From Bacteroidota bacterium (lineage in GTDB: Bacteria; Bacteroidota; Bacteroidia; Chitinophagales; Chitinophagaceae): DNA of 48,711 nt. The notes beneath the pieces were generated by a model, which was not told the DNA's origin, made no database searches, and saw only the letters and a program-made list of their open reading frames with translations. Shown piece after piece: positions 32,527 to 41,457 of the stretch (positions within the stretch are counted from its first letter, which is position 1; each line of letters starts with the position of its first letter). The stretch is from assembly GCA_018266775.1 (NCBI GenBank), contig JAFDZS010000002.1, positions 31,730 to 80,440 on the forward strand, given 5' to 3'. The position numbers were made by a program, and so were the translations under genes.

Positions 32527-33240
32527 ATGAACAGCGTTATTCATTTAGAAGGCATCCGCAAAAGTTATTTTCTTGGCAAAATAGAACTGGAAGTACTGAA
32601 GGGTATTGACCTGGATATTTTTAAGAATGAATATGTAGCGTTGATGGGACCCAGCGGCAGCGGCAAGTCTACATTGATGAATATTTTGGGTTGCCTGGAT
32701 TCTCCAACAGGTGGCCGTTATATCCTGAATGGTAAAGATGTAAGCCGTATGCCTGATAACGACCTTGCACAGGTACGTAACCAGGAAATTGGTTTCGTGT
32801 TCCAGCAATTCAACTTATTACCCCGCTTAACTGCGTTGGAGAATGTTGCATTGCCTCTTATTTACAGCGGTATAAGCAAAAAAGATCGTACCGAAAGGGC
32901 GAATGCTGTTTTGGAAAAAGTTAAACTTACAGACCGTGCCCATCATAAACCCAATGAGCTGAGTGGTGGTCAATGCCAGCGTGTGGCCATTGCACGTGCA
33001 CTCATCAACAATCCTTCTATTATTCTTGCAGATGAGCCTACCGGTAACTTAGATACCAAAACCAGTTACGAAATCATGGATATATTGGGTAAGATACATG
33101 CTGATGGTAATACGGTAATACTGGTTACGCATGAAGAAGATATTTCTCAGTATGCACACCGTGTGATCCGCCTGCGTGACGGCATTATTGAAAGTGATAA
33201 GCAAAATGCAAACCCGGCTACAGTAATCCAGCCTGCATAA
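32527..33240 (+). CDS. ABC transporter ATP-binding protein, MacB/LolD type
   Basis: A 237-residue ATPase of the MacB/LolD/FtsE-like family, which powers mechanotransmission complexes (lipoprotein release, efflux, or similar) at the inner membrane. Walker [10 protein letters not shown] (41-49), Q-loop FQQFNLLP, signature LSGGQ (145-149) followed by Cys150 where Gln is usual (LSGGQCQR), Walker B IILADE (165-170), and H-loop VTHEED. The permease gene is not adjacent; gatC precedes it by 109 nt and a cobalamin adenosyltransferase follows. A second ATPase of the same family is at 33959-34615. Confidence 0.9.
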   Translation: MNSVIHLEGIRKSYFLGKIELEVLKGIDLDIFKNEYVALMGPSGSGKSTLMNILGCLDSPTGGRYILNGKDVSRMPDNDLAQVRNQEIGFVFQQFNLLPRLTALENVALPLIYSGISKKDRTERANAVLEKVKLTDRAHHKPNELSGGQCQRVAIARALINNPSIILADEPTGNLDTKTSYEIMDILGKIHADGNTVILVTHEEDISQYAHRVIRLRDGIIESDKQNANPATVIQPA

Positions 33241-33306
33241 GTCCTGCGTTTTTTACTGAACCAATCCCATTATTTTTTGTTGCTTTGTACCACAAGCATA
33301 GTATTT

Positions 33307-33879
33307 ATGGCATTCAAAATTTATACTAAGACGGGTGATTTGGGTAAGACCTCATTAATTGGTGGCACCAAGGTTGCCAAAAGCCATATCCGCATTGAAA
33401 GTTATGGTACAGTTGATGAACTGAATTCGTACATTGGATTGGTGAATGACTATATTACTGATGTGCATTCAAAAAATATCCTCAAAGAAATCCAGGATCG
33501 TTTATTTACTATTGGTTCGTCATTAGCCTGCGACCCGGAGAAAGAACCTTTAATGAAGATCCCTGATCTGAAAGAAGAAGATATTGTATTACTGGAAAAA
33601 GAAATTGACCGGATGACGGAGGTTTTGCCGGTAATGAAATCATTTATTCTTCCCGGCGGACATGTTGCCGTTTCTACTGCGCATATAACCCGGTGCGTTT
33701 GCCGCAGGGCAGAAAGGTTGTGCGTAAACATGCACGAACATGAATTATTTGTAGACCCGTTGGTGATTAAATACCTTAACCGCTTAAGCGATTACCTGTT
33801 TGTATTGGCAAGATATATTGGACGTCTACTGGGGGCAGAAGAAATTCCGTGGAAACCGAGGGTGAATGGCAATGGATAG
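33307..33879 (+). CDS. ATP:cob(I)alamin adenosyltransferase, PduO type
   Basis: Transfers adenosyl from ATP to cob(I)alamin to make coenzyme B12. 190 residues from ATG 33307 (an upstream start at 33277 adds a hydrophobic tail unlike the family). Signature regions: IYTKTGDLGKTSLIGGTKVAK (ATP-binding N-terminus), RIESYGTVDELNSYIG, ILPGG, TRCVCRRAERL and YLNRLSDYLFVLARY. These define the PduO-type enzyme. It implies the cell uses adenosylcobalamin-dependent enzymes, for example a B12-dependent mutase or reductase, none of which is in the window. Confidence 0.93.
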   Translation: MAFKIYTKTGDLGKTSLIGGTKVAKSHIRIESYGTVDELNSYIGLVNDYITDVHSKNILKEIQDRLFTIGSSLACDPEKEPLMKIPDLKEEDIVLLEKEIDRMTEVLPVMKSFILPGGHVAVSTAHITRCVCRRAERLCVNMHEHELFVDPLVIKYLNRLSDYLFVLARYIGRLLGAEEIPWKPRVNGNG

Positions 33880-33889
33880 TTGTATAATT

Positions 33890-33969
33890 GATAATGGATA
33901 ATTTAAATACAAAAAGAAGTCAAACATTTTGACAGATTATCCATTGTTCATTACAAAATTATCCATTAA
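33890..33969. repeat. Inverted repeat between convergent genes
   Basis: AATGGATAATTT at about 33892-33903 is the exact reverse complement of AAATTATCCATT at 33956-33967. The right copy overlaps the stop codon of the LolD-like gene (33959). A possible bidirectional transcription end, but the span between arms (about 52 nt) is long. Confidence 0.45.
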
Positions 33970-34615
33970 CAATTGTTCCATCTTTCATCATCACCACCCT
34001 GTCGCTCATTTTAGCCAGTTCTTCATTATGGGTTACAACCAGAAAGGTTTGATTGAATTGATTGCGCAGATCGATAAATAACTGGTGCAGATCTTTGGCA
34101 TTTACACTATCGAGATTGCCTGTAGGTTCATCAGCCATTATTATTGAAGGATTGTTGATAAGCGCCCTTGCCACTGCCACCCGTTGCTGCTCGCCACCAG
34201 AAAGTTGCTGTGGTTTATTTTCCAGCCTGCCGGATAAACCCAATGTTTGCAACAATTGTTCTGCCTTGGCCACTACATCAGTTTTTTTTGTGCCTGCAAT
34301 CCAACCCGGAATACACACATTTTCCAAAGCTGTAAATTCTGGCAGCAGGTGATGAAACTGGAATACAAAACCGATTTCCTTATTCCGGAAAGCCGCCAGT
34401 TTTTTACCGGCAAGCCGTGTCAGGTTTTGATTGTTCAATGAAATTTCACCTGCATCTGCTTTATCAAGAGTGCCTAATATATGCAGTAAAGTACTTTTAC
34501 CTGCACCGGAACTGCCCACAATACTTACTATTTCCCCTTTGTTGATTTGAATATCCACCCCTTTTAGTACCTGTAACGGGCCATATTTTTTCCTGATATT
34601 TTTTGCTGATAGCAT
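33959..34615 (-). CDS. lolD: Lipoprotein-releasing ABC transporter ATP-binding protein LolD-like
   Basis: A 218-residue ATPase with the features of LolD: Walker A GSSGAGKST (34-42), FVFQFHHLLPEFTALENV (the LolD-specific Q-loop region with HHLLPEF), signature LSGGEQQR, Walker B SIIMADE, and H-loop VVTHNEE. LolD works with LolC/E in the inner membrane to extract lipoproteins for transfer to the outer membrane, relevant here because several predicted lipoproteins occur in the window. The permease gene is not adjacent. Start ATG 34615. Confidence 0.9.
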   Translation of the reverse strand: MLSAKNIRKKYGPLQVLKGVDIQINKGEIVSIVGSSGAGKSTLLHILGTLDKADAGEISLNNQNLTRLAGKKLAAFRNKEIGFVFQFHHLLPEFTALENVCIPGWIAGTKKTDVVAKAEQLLQTLGLSGRLENKPQQLSGGEQQRVAVARALINNPSIIMADEPTGNLDSVNAKDLHQLFIDLRNQFNQTFLVVTHNEELAKMSDRVVMMKDGTIVNG

Positions 34616-34710
34616 GGGCTAAAAGTAAGTAATAAATCATTAACAATACTTCATGCAACTTTTGGCGGGCAGCGTACAATCTTATTCAGGTACAGCCGTT
34701 AATAAATGAA

Positions 34711-34747
34711 TTTGGTTATTTCCGCAGAACGTATACATTTGCGGAAA
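34711..34747 (+). promoter_or_regulatory. Promoter and overlapping palindrome of the DUF2795 gene
   Basis: TTTG (34711-34714), 19-nt spacer and TACATTTG (34734-34741) make a complete Bacteroidota promoter. An 8-bp inverted repeat, TTTCCGCA (34719-34726) and TGCGGAAA (34740-34747), overlaps the -7 element, so a regulator bound there would block or shape initiation. Confidence 0.65.
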
Positions 34748-34796
34748 ATTAGGGTCTGACAACCCTGTACCATTTAATAAAACTAAACAATCAGAT

Positions 34797-35018
34797 ATGT
34801 TTTGGACACTAGAATTAGCCTCTCACCTGGAAGACGCTCCCTGGCCTGCTACTAAAGATGAGTTAATTGATTACTCCATCCGCAGCGGCGCCCCCATTGA
34901 AGTGGTGGAGAATTTGCAGGAGCTGGAAGATGAGGGTGAGATTTATGAAAGCCTTGAGGACATCTGGCCAGATTATCCCAGCCATGAAGATTTCTTCTTT
35001 AATGAAGAGGAATATTGA
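34797..35018 (+). CDS. DUF2795 family protein
   Basis: A 73-residue acidic protein (starts MFWTLELASHLEDAPWPATK; then ELIDYSIRSGAP and VVENLQELEDEGEIYE, ends FFFNEEEY) matching the DUF2795 family, common in Bacteroidota and highly conserved there. Function unknown; the fold is short and helical. Its length and conservation, a full consensus promoter upstream (34711-34741) with an operator-like palindrome, and a strong terminator (35056-35083) downstream suggest an abundant monocistronic transcript. Leader of about 50 nt. Divergent from the LolD-like gene. Confidence 0.85.
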   Translation: MFWTLELASHLEDAPWPATKDELIDYSIRSGAPIEVVENLQELEDEGEIYESLEDIWPDYPSHEDFFFNEEEY

Positions 35019-35055
35019 TGCATCCGGAATTCCGGTATCAATGGTAACGAATTAA

Positions 35056-35091
35056 AGAGCCTTCTGCACAAACAGAAGGCTCTTACTTTTT
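35056..35091 (+). terminator. Strong rho-independent terminator
   Basis: AGAGCCTTCTG (35056-35066), loop CACAAA, CAGAAGGCTCT (35073-35083), then TACTTTTTTT. A perfect 11-bp stem. It closes the DUF2795 transcript and may also serve fabI from the other side. Confidence 0.92.
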
Positions 35092-35112
35092 TTATACTGG
35101 TATATTTTTCGT

Positions 35113-35937
35113 TTACTCCTCTGCCTTTACACCCAGGCTTTCCATTACCACATTACTTACACCTGTGGTGGAATATCCACCATCGTGAAACAGGTTTTGC
35201 ATGGTAACCATTTTGGTTAAATCGCTGAATAAGGTAATGCAATAGTTGGCACAATCTTCGGCAGTGGCATTGCCTAATGGTGCAATGGCATTGGCATAAT
35301 CAAAGAAATCGCCAAAGCCTTTTATGCCGGTACCCGCCGTTGTTTTGGTGGGTGATTGCGATACCGTGTTCACCCTTACTTTTTTTGCAAGGCCATAATG
35401 ATAGCCAAAGCTGCGGGCAATACTTTCCAGCATGGCTTTAATATCGGCCATATCAGTATAGAACGGAAAAGTGCGTTGTGCTGCCATATACGTTAAGGCC
35501 ACCACGCTGCCCCATTCATTAATGGCATCCAGCTTCATGGCTACTGCCAGCATTTTATGCAGGCTCATCGCACTCACATCAATACCCTTAGCGAAGTAAT
35601 CATAATTGCTTTCCACATAAGGAATTTTTTTACGGATGTTTACACTCATACCAATGGAGTGCAATACAAAATCAATTTTTCCGCCCAGTATTTCCTGGCT
35701 TTTGGTAAACAGGTTGGTCAAGTCATCAATACTAGTGGCATCTGCCGGTATAATCTGGCTATTGGTTTTTTCTGCCAGCTTATTGATTTCTCCCATACGC
35801 ATAGCAATGGGTGCATTGGTTAAAACAAATGTTGCGCCTTCTTCATGCGCTTTTTCGGCCACCTTCCAGGCAATGGAATTTTTATCCAGCGCACCGCTGA
35901 TGATGCCACGTTTTCCTTTTAATAAATTGTAAGCCAT
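35113..35937 (-). CDS. fabI: Enoyl-[acyl-carrier-protein] reductase (NADH)
   Basis: Last reduction step of the fatty-acid elongation cycle. 274 residues. N-terminal nucleotide-binding fold with KRGIISGALDKNSIAW (9-24), as in the FabI divergent SDR motif; LHSIGMSV; catalytic Tyr150 and Tyr160 with Lys167 (YTDMADIKAML: Tyr-x6-Lys). FabI is a common target of triclosan-like compounds. Start ATG 35937. Followed on the minus strand by the terminator at 35056-35083. The small 2-span gene 35993-36214 lies upstream on the same strand. Confidence 0.96.
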   Translation of the reverse strand: MAYNLLKGKRGIISGALDKNSIAWKVAEKAHEEGATFVLTNAPIAMRMGEINKLAEKTNSQIIPADATSIDDLTNLFTKSQEILGGKIDFVLHSIGMSVNIRKKIPYVESNYDYFAKGIDVSAMSLHKMLAVAMKLDAINEWGSVVALTYMAAQRTFPFYTDMADIKAMLESIARSFGYHYGLAKKVRVNTVSQSPTKTTAGTGIKGFGDFFDYANAIAPLGNATAEDCANYCITLFSDLTKMVTMQNLFHDGGYSTTGVSNVVMESLGVKAEE

Positions 35938-35992
35938 AAAATTGGGTTTGTTTGAAGGCGGTAAAGATAAATACTATTTATTCAAAAAATCA

Positions 35993-36214
35993 TCACTTCA
36001 ACCATTTGGCAATGGTAACAATCAACCATACCCCGGCAGAGATGTAAGCGAACAGTGTTACCACAACAATTGAAAAATATAAAAGGAATTGCCTGCCCCC
36101 CTTTCCTGGATTGATCTTCCTTAGTAAGAATTGATTGAAGAAATAAAATGGCAACACCATTATTATTGTAATTCCCAATACGGAAAATAAATATGGTATA
36201 ACAAGAAATGGCAT
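35993..36214 (-). CDS. Small two-span membrane protein
   Basis: A 73-residue protein with two hydrophobic spans (about residues 3-29 and 44-66) separated by a basic loop (LLRKINPGKGGRQ), topology both ends outside or in depending on insertion. No family recognised. An overlapping frame (35982-36245) would encode a Cys-rich protein without such pattern; the 73-residue frame is favoured because of its clean membrane topology. It lies between recN and fabI on the same strand. Confidence 0.6.
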   Translation of the reverse strand: MPFLVIPYLFSVLGITIIMVLPFYFFNQFLLRKINPGKGGRQFLLYFSIVVVTLFAYISAGVWLIVTIAKWLK

Positions 36215-36281
36215 GAATGAAATCGGAAATCAGGATTAAAACCACGTTTTAATGGCTGGAAGCCGGAGCTTCCAGGTACAA

Positions 36282-37937
36282 TTAATTACCCACCATTTCC
36301 CTTGCATTTTGTAATGCAGCGGCTGTAGGTTTTTCACCACTGAGCATTTGTGCAATGGCGGTAATGCGTTCATCATTATTCAATAGCTTTACTGAAGTAA
36401 TGATGGCATCTCCTTTTATAGCTTTATATACAAAGTAATGGGCATGGGCTTTTGCTGCAATCTGCGGCTGATGGGTTATAGAAATAATCTGGTGCTCTTT
36501 TGCCAGTTCTTTCATGATATTACCCACTTGTTTTGCTGCCTCACCACTGATGCCTGTATCTATTTCGTCAAAAATCAATGTAGGCAGTTGCAGTTTTTGT
36601 GCCACCAGCGATTTAATGCACAACATTAACCGGCTGAGTTCACCACCGCTGGCCACTTTATGCAACGGCTCAAAACGGTTGCTTTTATTGGCATCAAATA
36701 AAAATGAAATAGCATCGCATCCAAACGTATTTAGTTCTGTTGCCACACATTCAATTTTTACCTGTGCATTGGGCATGCCCACCTGTTTCAATAAGGTATT
36801 TACTTTTTCGGTAAATGGCTTAATGGCTTTATTGCGGTTGGCAGAAAGTGTTTTTGCCAATTGCATACATTGCTGCAGCAGTTGCTCGGTTTGTTTCTCC
36901 TTAGCAGCAATCGCCTCACCAATATTCAGCACATCATTTAATTTCTGCTGCAGCTGATCCATAATGATCAATAACTCAGCAGTGCCGGTTACATTATGTT
37001 TTTTAAGCAATTTGTAACCCAGCGCAATGCGGTCATTCACTTCCTGAATACGCTCCGCACTATACTGCACGCTGTCATTAATTTGTTCCAGTTCATCCGC
37101 TATATCTTTCAGTTCTATTTGTGTACTCAGTAAACGTTTATTTAATCCTTCAATAGCGGGATGAAATTTCTCCAAACTATGCAGCCGGTTTACCAATGCT
37201 TTTAATTGCTGCACTATTGGCAAGTCACTTTCATTCAATTCATAAGTAACTCCGCTTATTTGCTGTTTGATGTTTTCGGCGTTGCTCAGCAACTTTAATT
37301 CGGCATCCAGCTCTTCCAGTTCATTCTCTTTCAGTTTTGCTTCTTCCAGTTCATCAAACAAAAATTTATTGTAATCATACGTAGTATTGGCGGCAGCCTG
37401 TCGCGCCTGCAAATCCTGCAACTCTTTTTTCGTATGCAGGTATTCGTTATAGTGCGTAGTATAGTTTTGTAAAACGGTGGTATTATCTGCCAGCGCATCC
37501 AGTACTTCACGCTGAAAATCGGCATCGCCCAGTTCCAGTGTATCAAATTGCTGGTGAAGATCTACCAATAATGAACTGAGTGCTTTCAGTTGTGTTACAT
37601 TTACCGGTGTATCGTTGATAAAAGCTCTTGATTTTCCATTCACGGCAATCTCCCTCCTGATCACCAGTTCTTCATCAGCATCCAGATCATTATCTGCAAG
37701 AAATTGTTTTACTGTTTTTTTATGGTCGCTGTTGAAACAGCCTTCCACCACACATTTTTTATCTTTCTGCTGCAATACACTGCTGTCTGCCCTTTCGCCC
37801 AGTATCAATCCCAATGCGCCCATAATAATACTTTTCCCGGCGCCGGTTTCGCCGGTGATGATATTGAGATGATCACTGAAGTCCACAGCAAGGTCATCAA
37901 TAATAGCATAGTTCTGTATGTGTAACCTGGATAACAT
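36282..37937 (-). CDS. recN: DNA repair protein RecN
   Basis: A 551-residue SMC-like ATPase acting in double-strand break repair. The start chosen is ATG 37937, giving MLSRLHIQNYAIID, the usual RecN N-terminus; the frame extends to a TTG at 37949. Walker A GETGAGKS (29-36), central coiled-coil domain (about 150-380), ABC signature region SGGELSRLMLCIKSL, Walker B TLIFDEIDTGISG and the ITHQPQIAA segment. Cytosolic, nucleoid-associated. 65 nt separate its stop from the small membrane gene to the left. Confidence 0.95.
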   Translation of the reverse strand: MLSRLHIQNYAIIDDLAVDFSDHLNIITGETGAGKSIIMGALGLILGERADSSVLQQKDKKCVVEGCFNSDHKKTVKQFLADNDLDADEELVIRREIAVNGKSRAFINDTPVNVTQLKALSSLLVDLHQQFDTLELGDADFQREVLDALADNTTVLQNYTTHYNEYLHTKKELQDLQARQAAANTTYDYNKFLFDELEEAKLKENELEELDAELKLLSNAENIKQQISGVTYELNESDLPIVQQLKALVNRLHSLEKFHPAIEGLNKRLLSTQIELKDIADELEQINDSVQYSAERIQEVNDRIALGYKLLKKHNVTGTAELLIIMDQLQQKLNDVLNIGEAIAAKEKQTEQLLQQCMQLAKTLSANRNKAIKPFTEKVNTLLKQVGMPNAQVKIECVATELNTFGCDAISFLFDANKSNRFEPLHKVASGGELSRLMLCIKSLVAQKLQLPTLIFDEIDTGISGEAAKQVGNIMKELAKEHQIISITHQPQIAAKAHAHYFVYKAIKGDAIITSVKLLNNDERITAIAQMLSGEKPTAAALQNAREMVGN

Positions 37938-38003
37938 AATGTGCAGCAAATTACTTGTTTTTGATCACAGATGAAAAAGCTGTTGCTGATTTACTGAAAA
38001 TAA

Positions 38004-38040
38004 AAAAGCACCTCGGTGAGATGCTTTTGTGTATGGGTAA
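38004..38040 (-). terminator. Rho-independent terminator of the zinc-ribbon gene
   Basis: On the minus strand AAAAGCA-T-CTC / GAG-G-TGCTTTT (38004-38028) is a 10-bp stem with one mismatch, followed by a T-rich run (TTTTTTATTTT). It lies about 23 nt past the stop of 38051-38806. Confidence 0.75.
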
Positions 38041-38050
38041 TATTGTGTGT

Positions 38051-38806
38051 TTATTTTACGTCAACAGAATCGTTCAGATCAGCGTCAACAAGTATGCGGC
38101 CGCAGTTTTCGCAAACCATTACTTTTTTACGCAGTTTGATCTCGCTTTGTTTCTGTGGAGGAATAGCGTGGAAACAACCACCGCAACTGTCTCTCTCCAC
38201 TGGTACCACCGCTAAACCATTACGGTAATTTTTGCGGATGCGGTCGTAGCTGTGCAGTAACCTTTCATCTACATGTGTTCTTGCTTCACCGCCTTCTTTA
38301 TGATAATGTTTTTCTTCTTTTTCAGTTTCGCCAATAATCTTTTCCAGTTCTCCTTTTTTACCGGCCAGGTTATGTTCTTTGGTAGCCACTGCTTTTTTGG
38401 CCACTTCCAGTTGTTTTGCTTTTTCAGCAATTTCTTCTGTAGCATCCTTGATGTGTTTTTCGCACAGTTTCACTTCAAGGGTTTGCATTTCTATTTCTTT
38501 ATTGATGGCTTCAAACTCGCGGTTGTTCTTTACGTTTTCGCTTTGCTTTTCGTATTTTTTGATTAAGCCTTCCGCTTCTTTAATGCCTTCTTTCTTTTGG
38601 TCAATAAAATCCTGGATACCGTTGATCTCTTCTTCAACACGAACTTGGCGTGCATGCAACCCTTCAATTTCATCTTCCAGGTCTTTTACTTCAATGGGTA
38701 ATTCACCTTTGAGGATTTGAATTTCATCCAGTTTGCAATCTATTTTTTGCAACCGAACCAGTGCTTTTAATTTTTCTTCAACAGAGAAATCTTTTACTGA
38801 AGCCAT
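38051..38806 (-). CDS. C4-type zinc-ribbon coiled-coil protein
   Basis: A 251-residue protein: a long coiled coil (about residues 10-170, rich in Glu/Lys/Leu heptads) followed by a C4 zinc ribbon with CGGC (near 207) and CENCGR (near 231). This is the architecture of the CT398/zf-RING_7 family, proposed to act near nucleic acids or in the cell envelope; the exact function is unsettled. It lies 26 nt after the Nif3-like gene on the same strand, and this Nif3-zinc ribbon pairing is common in bacteria. Confidence 0.88.
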   Translation of the reverse strand: MASVKDFSVEEKLKALVRLQKIDCKLDEIQILKGELPIEVKDLEDEIEGLHARQVRVEEEINGIQDFIDQKKEGIKEAEGLIKKYEKQSENVKNNREFEAINKEIEMQTLEVKLCEKHIKDATEEIAEKAKQLEVAKKAVATKEHNLAGKKGELEKIIGETEKEEKHYHKEGGEARTHVDERLLHSYDRIRKNYRNGLAVVPVERDSCGGCFHAIPPQKQSEIKLRKKVMVCENCGRILVDADLNDSVDVK

Positions 38807-38832
38807 TTTTTATCTGGGTTTGATCATTGAAA

Positions 38833-39930
38833 TTACAGGAAATAATGAACCGGGTTGGTTTTTATCCCTGTTTTTAGGACGGCAAAGGTAGGGAATTTTT
38901 CACTCAAAACGTCAAATAACAGGTCGGTGGTGAACTGTTCACTTTCAAAGTGGCCGATGTCGGCAATCACCAGTTTTCCGTTGGCATCAAAGAATTCGTG
39001 GTATTTTATGTCCCCGGTAATATAAAAATCAGCGCCTGACCCTATTGCTGCGCCGGTTAAAAAGCTGCCGGCACCTCCGCAAAGCGCCACTTTCTGTACT
39101 TTTCTGCCAGTTAATGGTGTATGCCGGATCACTGTTAAGTTAAAGCGTTCTTTCAGCAAAGCCAAAAAGGCACTTTCTTCCATAGGTTCAGGCAGTACAC
39201 CAAGCAGTCCGCTACCAGTATTTTGAGTATGATTGTCCAACTTTACCAGGTCGTAAGCCACTTCTTCATAGGGATGAGCGTCAATCATCGCCTTAATCAC
39301 TTTCTTTTCCAGCCAGGCAGGTACCACCACTTCCACCTTCATTTCATTTTCAGTATGTCGCTCACCCTGTTTACCCACAAACGGATTGCTGCCTGCACCG
39401 GCTTTAAATGTGCCTTCGCCCGGCGCAGAAAAACTGCACTCGCTGTAATTGCCAATATGCCCCGCACCTACCGCAAATATGGCATTTCTTACCTGTTCTG
39501 CCTGGGCGGCGGGAACAAATGTGTTCAGCTTTTTCAGTGTTTCATTTTTGGGTGATAATATACTGCGGTTGATCAATCCTAACTGGTCTGCCATTCTTCC
39601 ATTAACGCCGTGGATTACATTATCAAGATTGGTATGAATGGCATAAATAGCAATATCTTTTTTTATGGCTGTGATGATGGTTTGCTCCACATAATTTTTA
39701 CCGGTGATCTTTTTCAATCCACCGAAAATAATAGGGTGATGCGCCACTACCAGGTTACATTTTTTTTCAGCAGCCTCCAGCACCACTTCTTCTGTTGCAT
39801 CGAGTGTAGTAATCATTCCGGTACATTCCCACTGTGGATTACCCGTGAGCAGACCAGCATTATCATAATGCTCCTGCAGTGAGGGTGGCGCCAATTGTTC
39901 GAGGAATGTTGTAATATCGTGGATGAGCAT
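38833..39930 (-). CDS. Nif3-like dinuclear metal-centre hexameric protein
   Basis: A 365-residue Nif3/YbgI-family protein with a two-metal site: HYDNAGLLTG near the start, VVAHHPIIFGG (His-His metal ligands), HTNLDNVIHGVNG, and the C-terminal IADIGHFESEQF (His and Glu ligands). It is longer than YbgI because of the usual Bacteroidota/Firmicutes insert (about 135-235, PII-like). The function of the family is not settled; GTP cyclohydrolase I type 2 annotations are common but doubtful, and folE (14539-15135) is present here anyway. Start ATG 39930. Confidence 0.92.
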   Translation of the reverse strand: MLIHDITTFLEQLAPPSLQEHYDNAGLLTGNPQWECTGMITTLDATEEVVLEAAEKKCNLVVAHHPIIFGGLKKITGKNYVEQTIITAIKKDIAIYAIHTNLDNVIHGVNGRMADQLGLINRSILSPKNETLKKLNTFVPAAQAEQVRNAIFAVGAGHIGNYSECSFSAPGEGTFKAGAGSNPFVGKQGERHTENEMKVEVVVPAWLEKKVIKAMIDAHPYEEVAYDLVKLDNHTQNTGSGLLGVLPEPMEESAFLALLKERFNLTVIRHTPLTGRKVQKVALCGGAGSFLTGAAIGSGADFYITGDIKYHEFFDANGKLVIADIGHFESEQFTTDLLFDVLSEKFPTFAVLKTGIKTNPVHYFL

Positions 39931-39947
39931 GGTTTAAAAATTAATTT

Positions 39948-41447
39948 ATGGATTCGAATTTATTATACGGCGAGTACAAAACAAAGATGCAAAAAATTGC
40001 CGATGTAAAATACGCCTCTGCGGTGTTACAATGGGACCAGGAAACTTATTTACCTGTAAAGGGAAATGATTTCCGTGGCCGGCAGATTGCCACATTAAGT
40101 GAAATGGCACACCAACAATTTACAGATGAAAAAATGGGCGATTTGTTGAAGGAACTGGCAGCAAAAGATGATCTTTCTGACCAGCAAAAAAAGAATATAC
40201 TCCTCAGCCTGGATGATTATAATAAAGCCACTAAATTCTCCAGTCATTTTGTTCGCAGGATGAGCGAGACCACCAATAAAAGTTTTCATGCGTGGATACA
40301 ATCCAGGAAAGAAAACAGTTTTGCTGTTTTTGAACAACCACTGCATGATTTGATTGAACTGAAGAAACAGGAAGCTGATATTTTGGGGTATGAAGCCCAT
40401 CCTTATAATGCGTTGATGAATGAATTTGATAAAGGGCTTACCGTTGCCGTTACCGATAAAGTATTCAGCGATTTAAAACCGCAGTTGCTGGCTTTATTGG
40501 AGGACATAAAAAATAAACCACAGGCAGACTGTAGTTTTCTGCATCAGCATTTTGATAAAGACCAGCAATGGAAGCTTGGCATAGAGTTACTGAAGCGCAT
40601 GCATTTTGATTTTGAAGCCGGCAGGCAGGACATCAGTGAACATCCTTTCACCATTAATTTCAACAATGCCGATGTGAGGGTGACCACACGCATTGATGAA
40701 AACGATTTTGGCAACATGACCTGGAGCTGCCTGCACGAAGGCGGTCATGCGTTGTATGAACAGGGATTGCCGGGTGATGAATATGGTTTGCCACTGGGCG
40801 AATACTGCAGCCTGAGCATACATGAAAGCCAGAGCCGCCTTTGGGAGAACAACATTGGCCGGGCACAACCCTTCTGGCAACACAATTTTTCGCTGGTGCA
40901 AACGTTTTTTCCAGAGCAGCTGGGGCAAATTTCTGCAGCTCAATTTTATAAGGCCATCAATAAAGTGGAGCCCTCGCTGATCAGAACCGAAGCTGATGAA
41001 CTCACCTATCATTTTCATGTGATGATACGGTATGAAATTGAGAAAATGCTGATTGAGGGAAGCATCAGTACGAAAGATATACCGGTTTACTGGAACGATC
41101 ATTATCAACAATATTTAGGGGTTACAGTGCCTGATGATAAAAGGGGATGCCTGCAGGATGTGCACTGGAGCCATGGCAGTTTTGGCTACTTTGCCACCTA
41201 CAGCCTGGGCAGTTTGTATGCAGCACAACTATATGCAGCAATTTTGAGCGAAAATGACTCTGTTGAAAAGGAGATTGCAGCAGGAAATACAATGCCCGTG
41301 TTGAACTGGCTGCAAAAAAATATTTACCCGTTTGGCAGGTACTTTACCTCTGAAGAATTGTGCAGGAAAGCCACCGGTGAAACATTGAACAGTACCCATT
41401 TTATACAATATGCCACTAAGAAATTCAACGCTGCTTACAACACTTAA
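39948..41447 (+). CDS. M32-family carboxypeptidase
   Basis: A 499-residue thermostable-type metallo-carboxypeptidase (family M32), trimming C-terminal residues of peptides in the cytosol. All family motifs are present: HPFT (232-235), DVRVTTR (242-248), the zinc motif HEGGH (263-267) with catalytic Glu264, and IHESQSRLWEN (291-301), which gives the third ligand Glu293. No signal peptide. ATG 39948 lies 17 nt from the divergent Nif3-like gene. The lipoprotein gene starts 10 nt after its stop. Confidence 0.96.
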   Translation: MDSNLLYGEYKTKMQKIADVKYASAVLQWDQETYLPVKGNDFRGRQIATLSEMAHQQFTDEKMGDLLKELAAKDDLSDQQKKNILLSLDDYNKATKFSSHFVRRMSETTNKSFHAWIQSRKENSFAVFEQPLHDLIELKKQEADILGYEAHPYNALMNEFDKGLTVAVTDKVFSDLKPQLLALLEDIKNKPQADCSFLHQHFDKDQQWKLGIELLKRMHFDFEAGRQDISEHPFTINFNNADVRVTTRIDENDFGNMTWSCLHEGGHALYEQGLPGDEYGLPLGEYCSLSIHESQSRLWENNIGRAQPFWQHNFSLVQTFFPEQLGQISAAQFYKAINKVEPSLIRTEADELTYHFHVMIRYEIEKMLIEGSISTKDIPVYWNDHYQQYLGVTVPDDKRGCLQDVHWSHGSFGYFATYSLGSLYAAQLYAAILSENDSVEKEIAAGNTMPVLNWLQKNIYPFGRYFTSEELCRKATGETLNSTHFIQYATKKFNAAYNT

Positions 41448-41457
41448 AACCGAAGGG

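Noticed and set aside
35982..36245. 87-aa frame overlapping the small 2-span gene
   Set aside because: Cys-rich, irregular sequence; the overlapping 73-aa frame has clear membrane topology.
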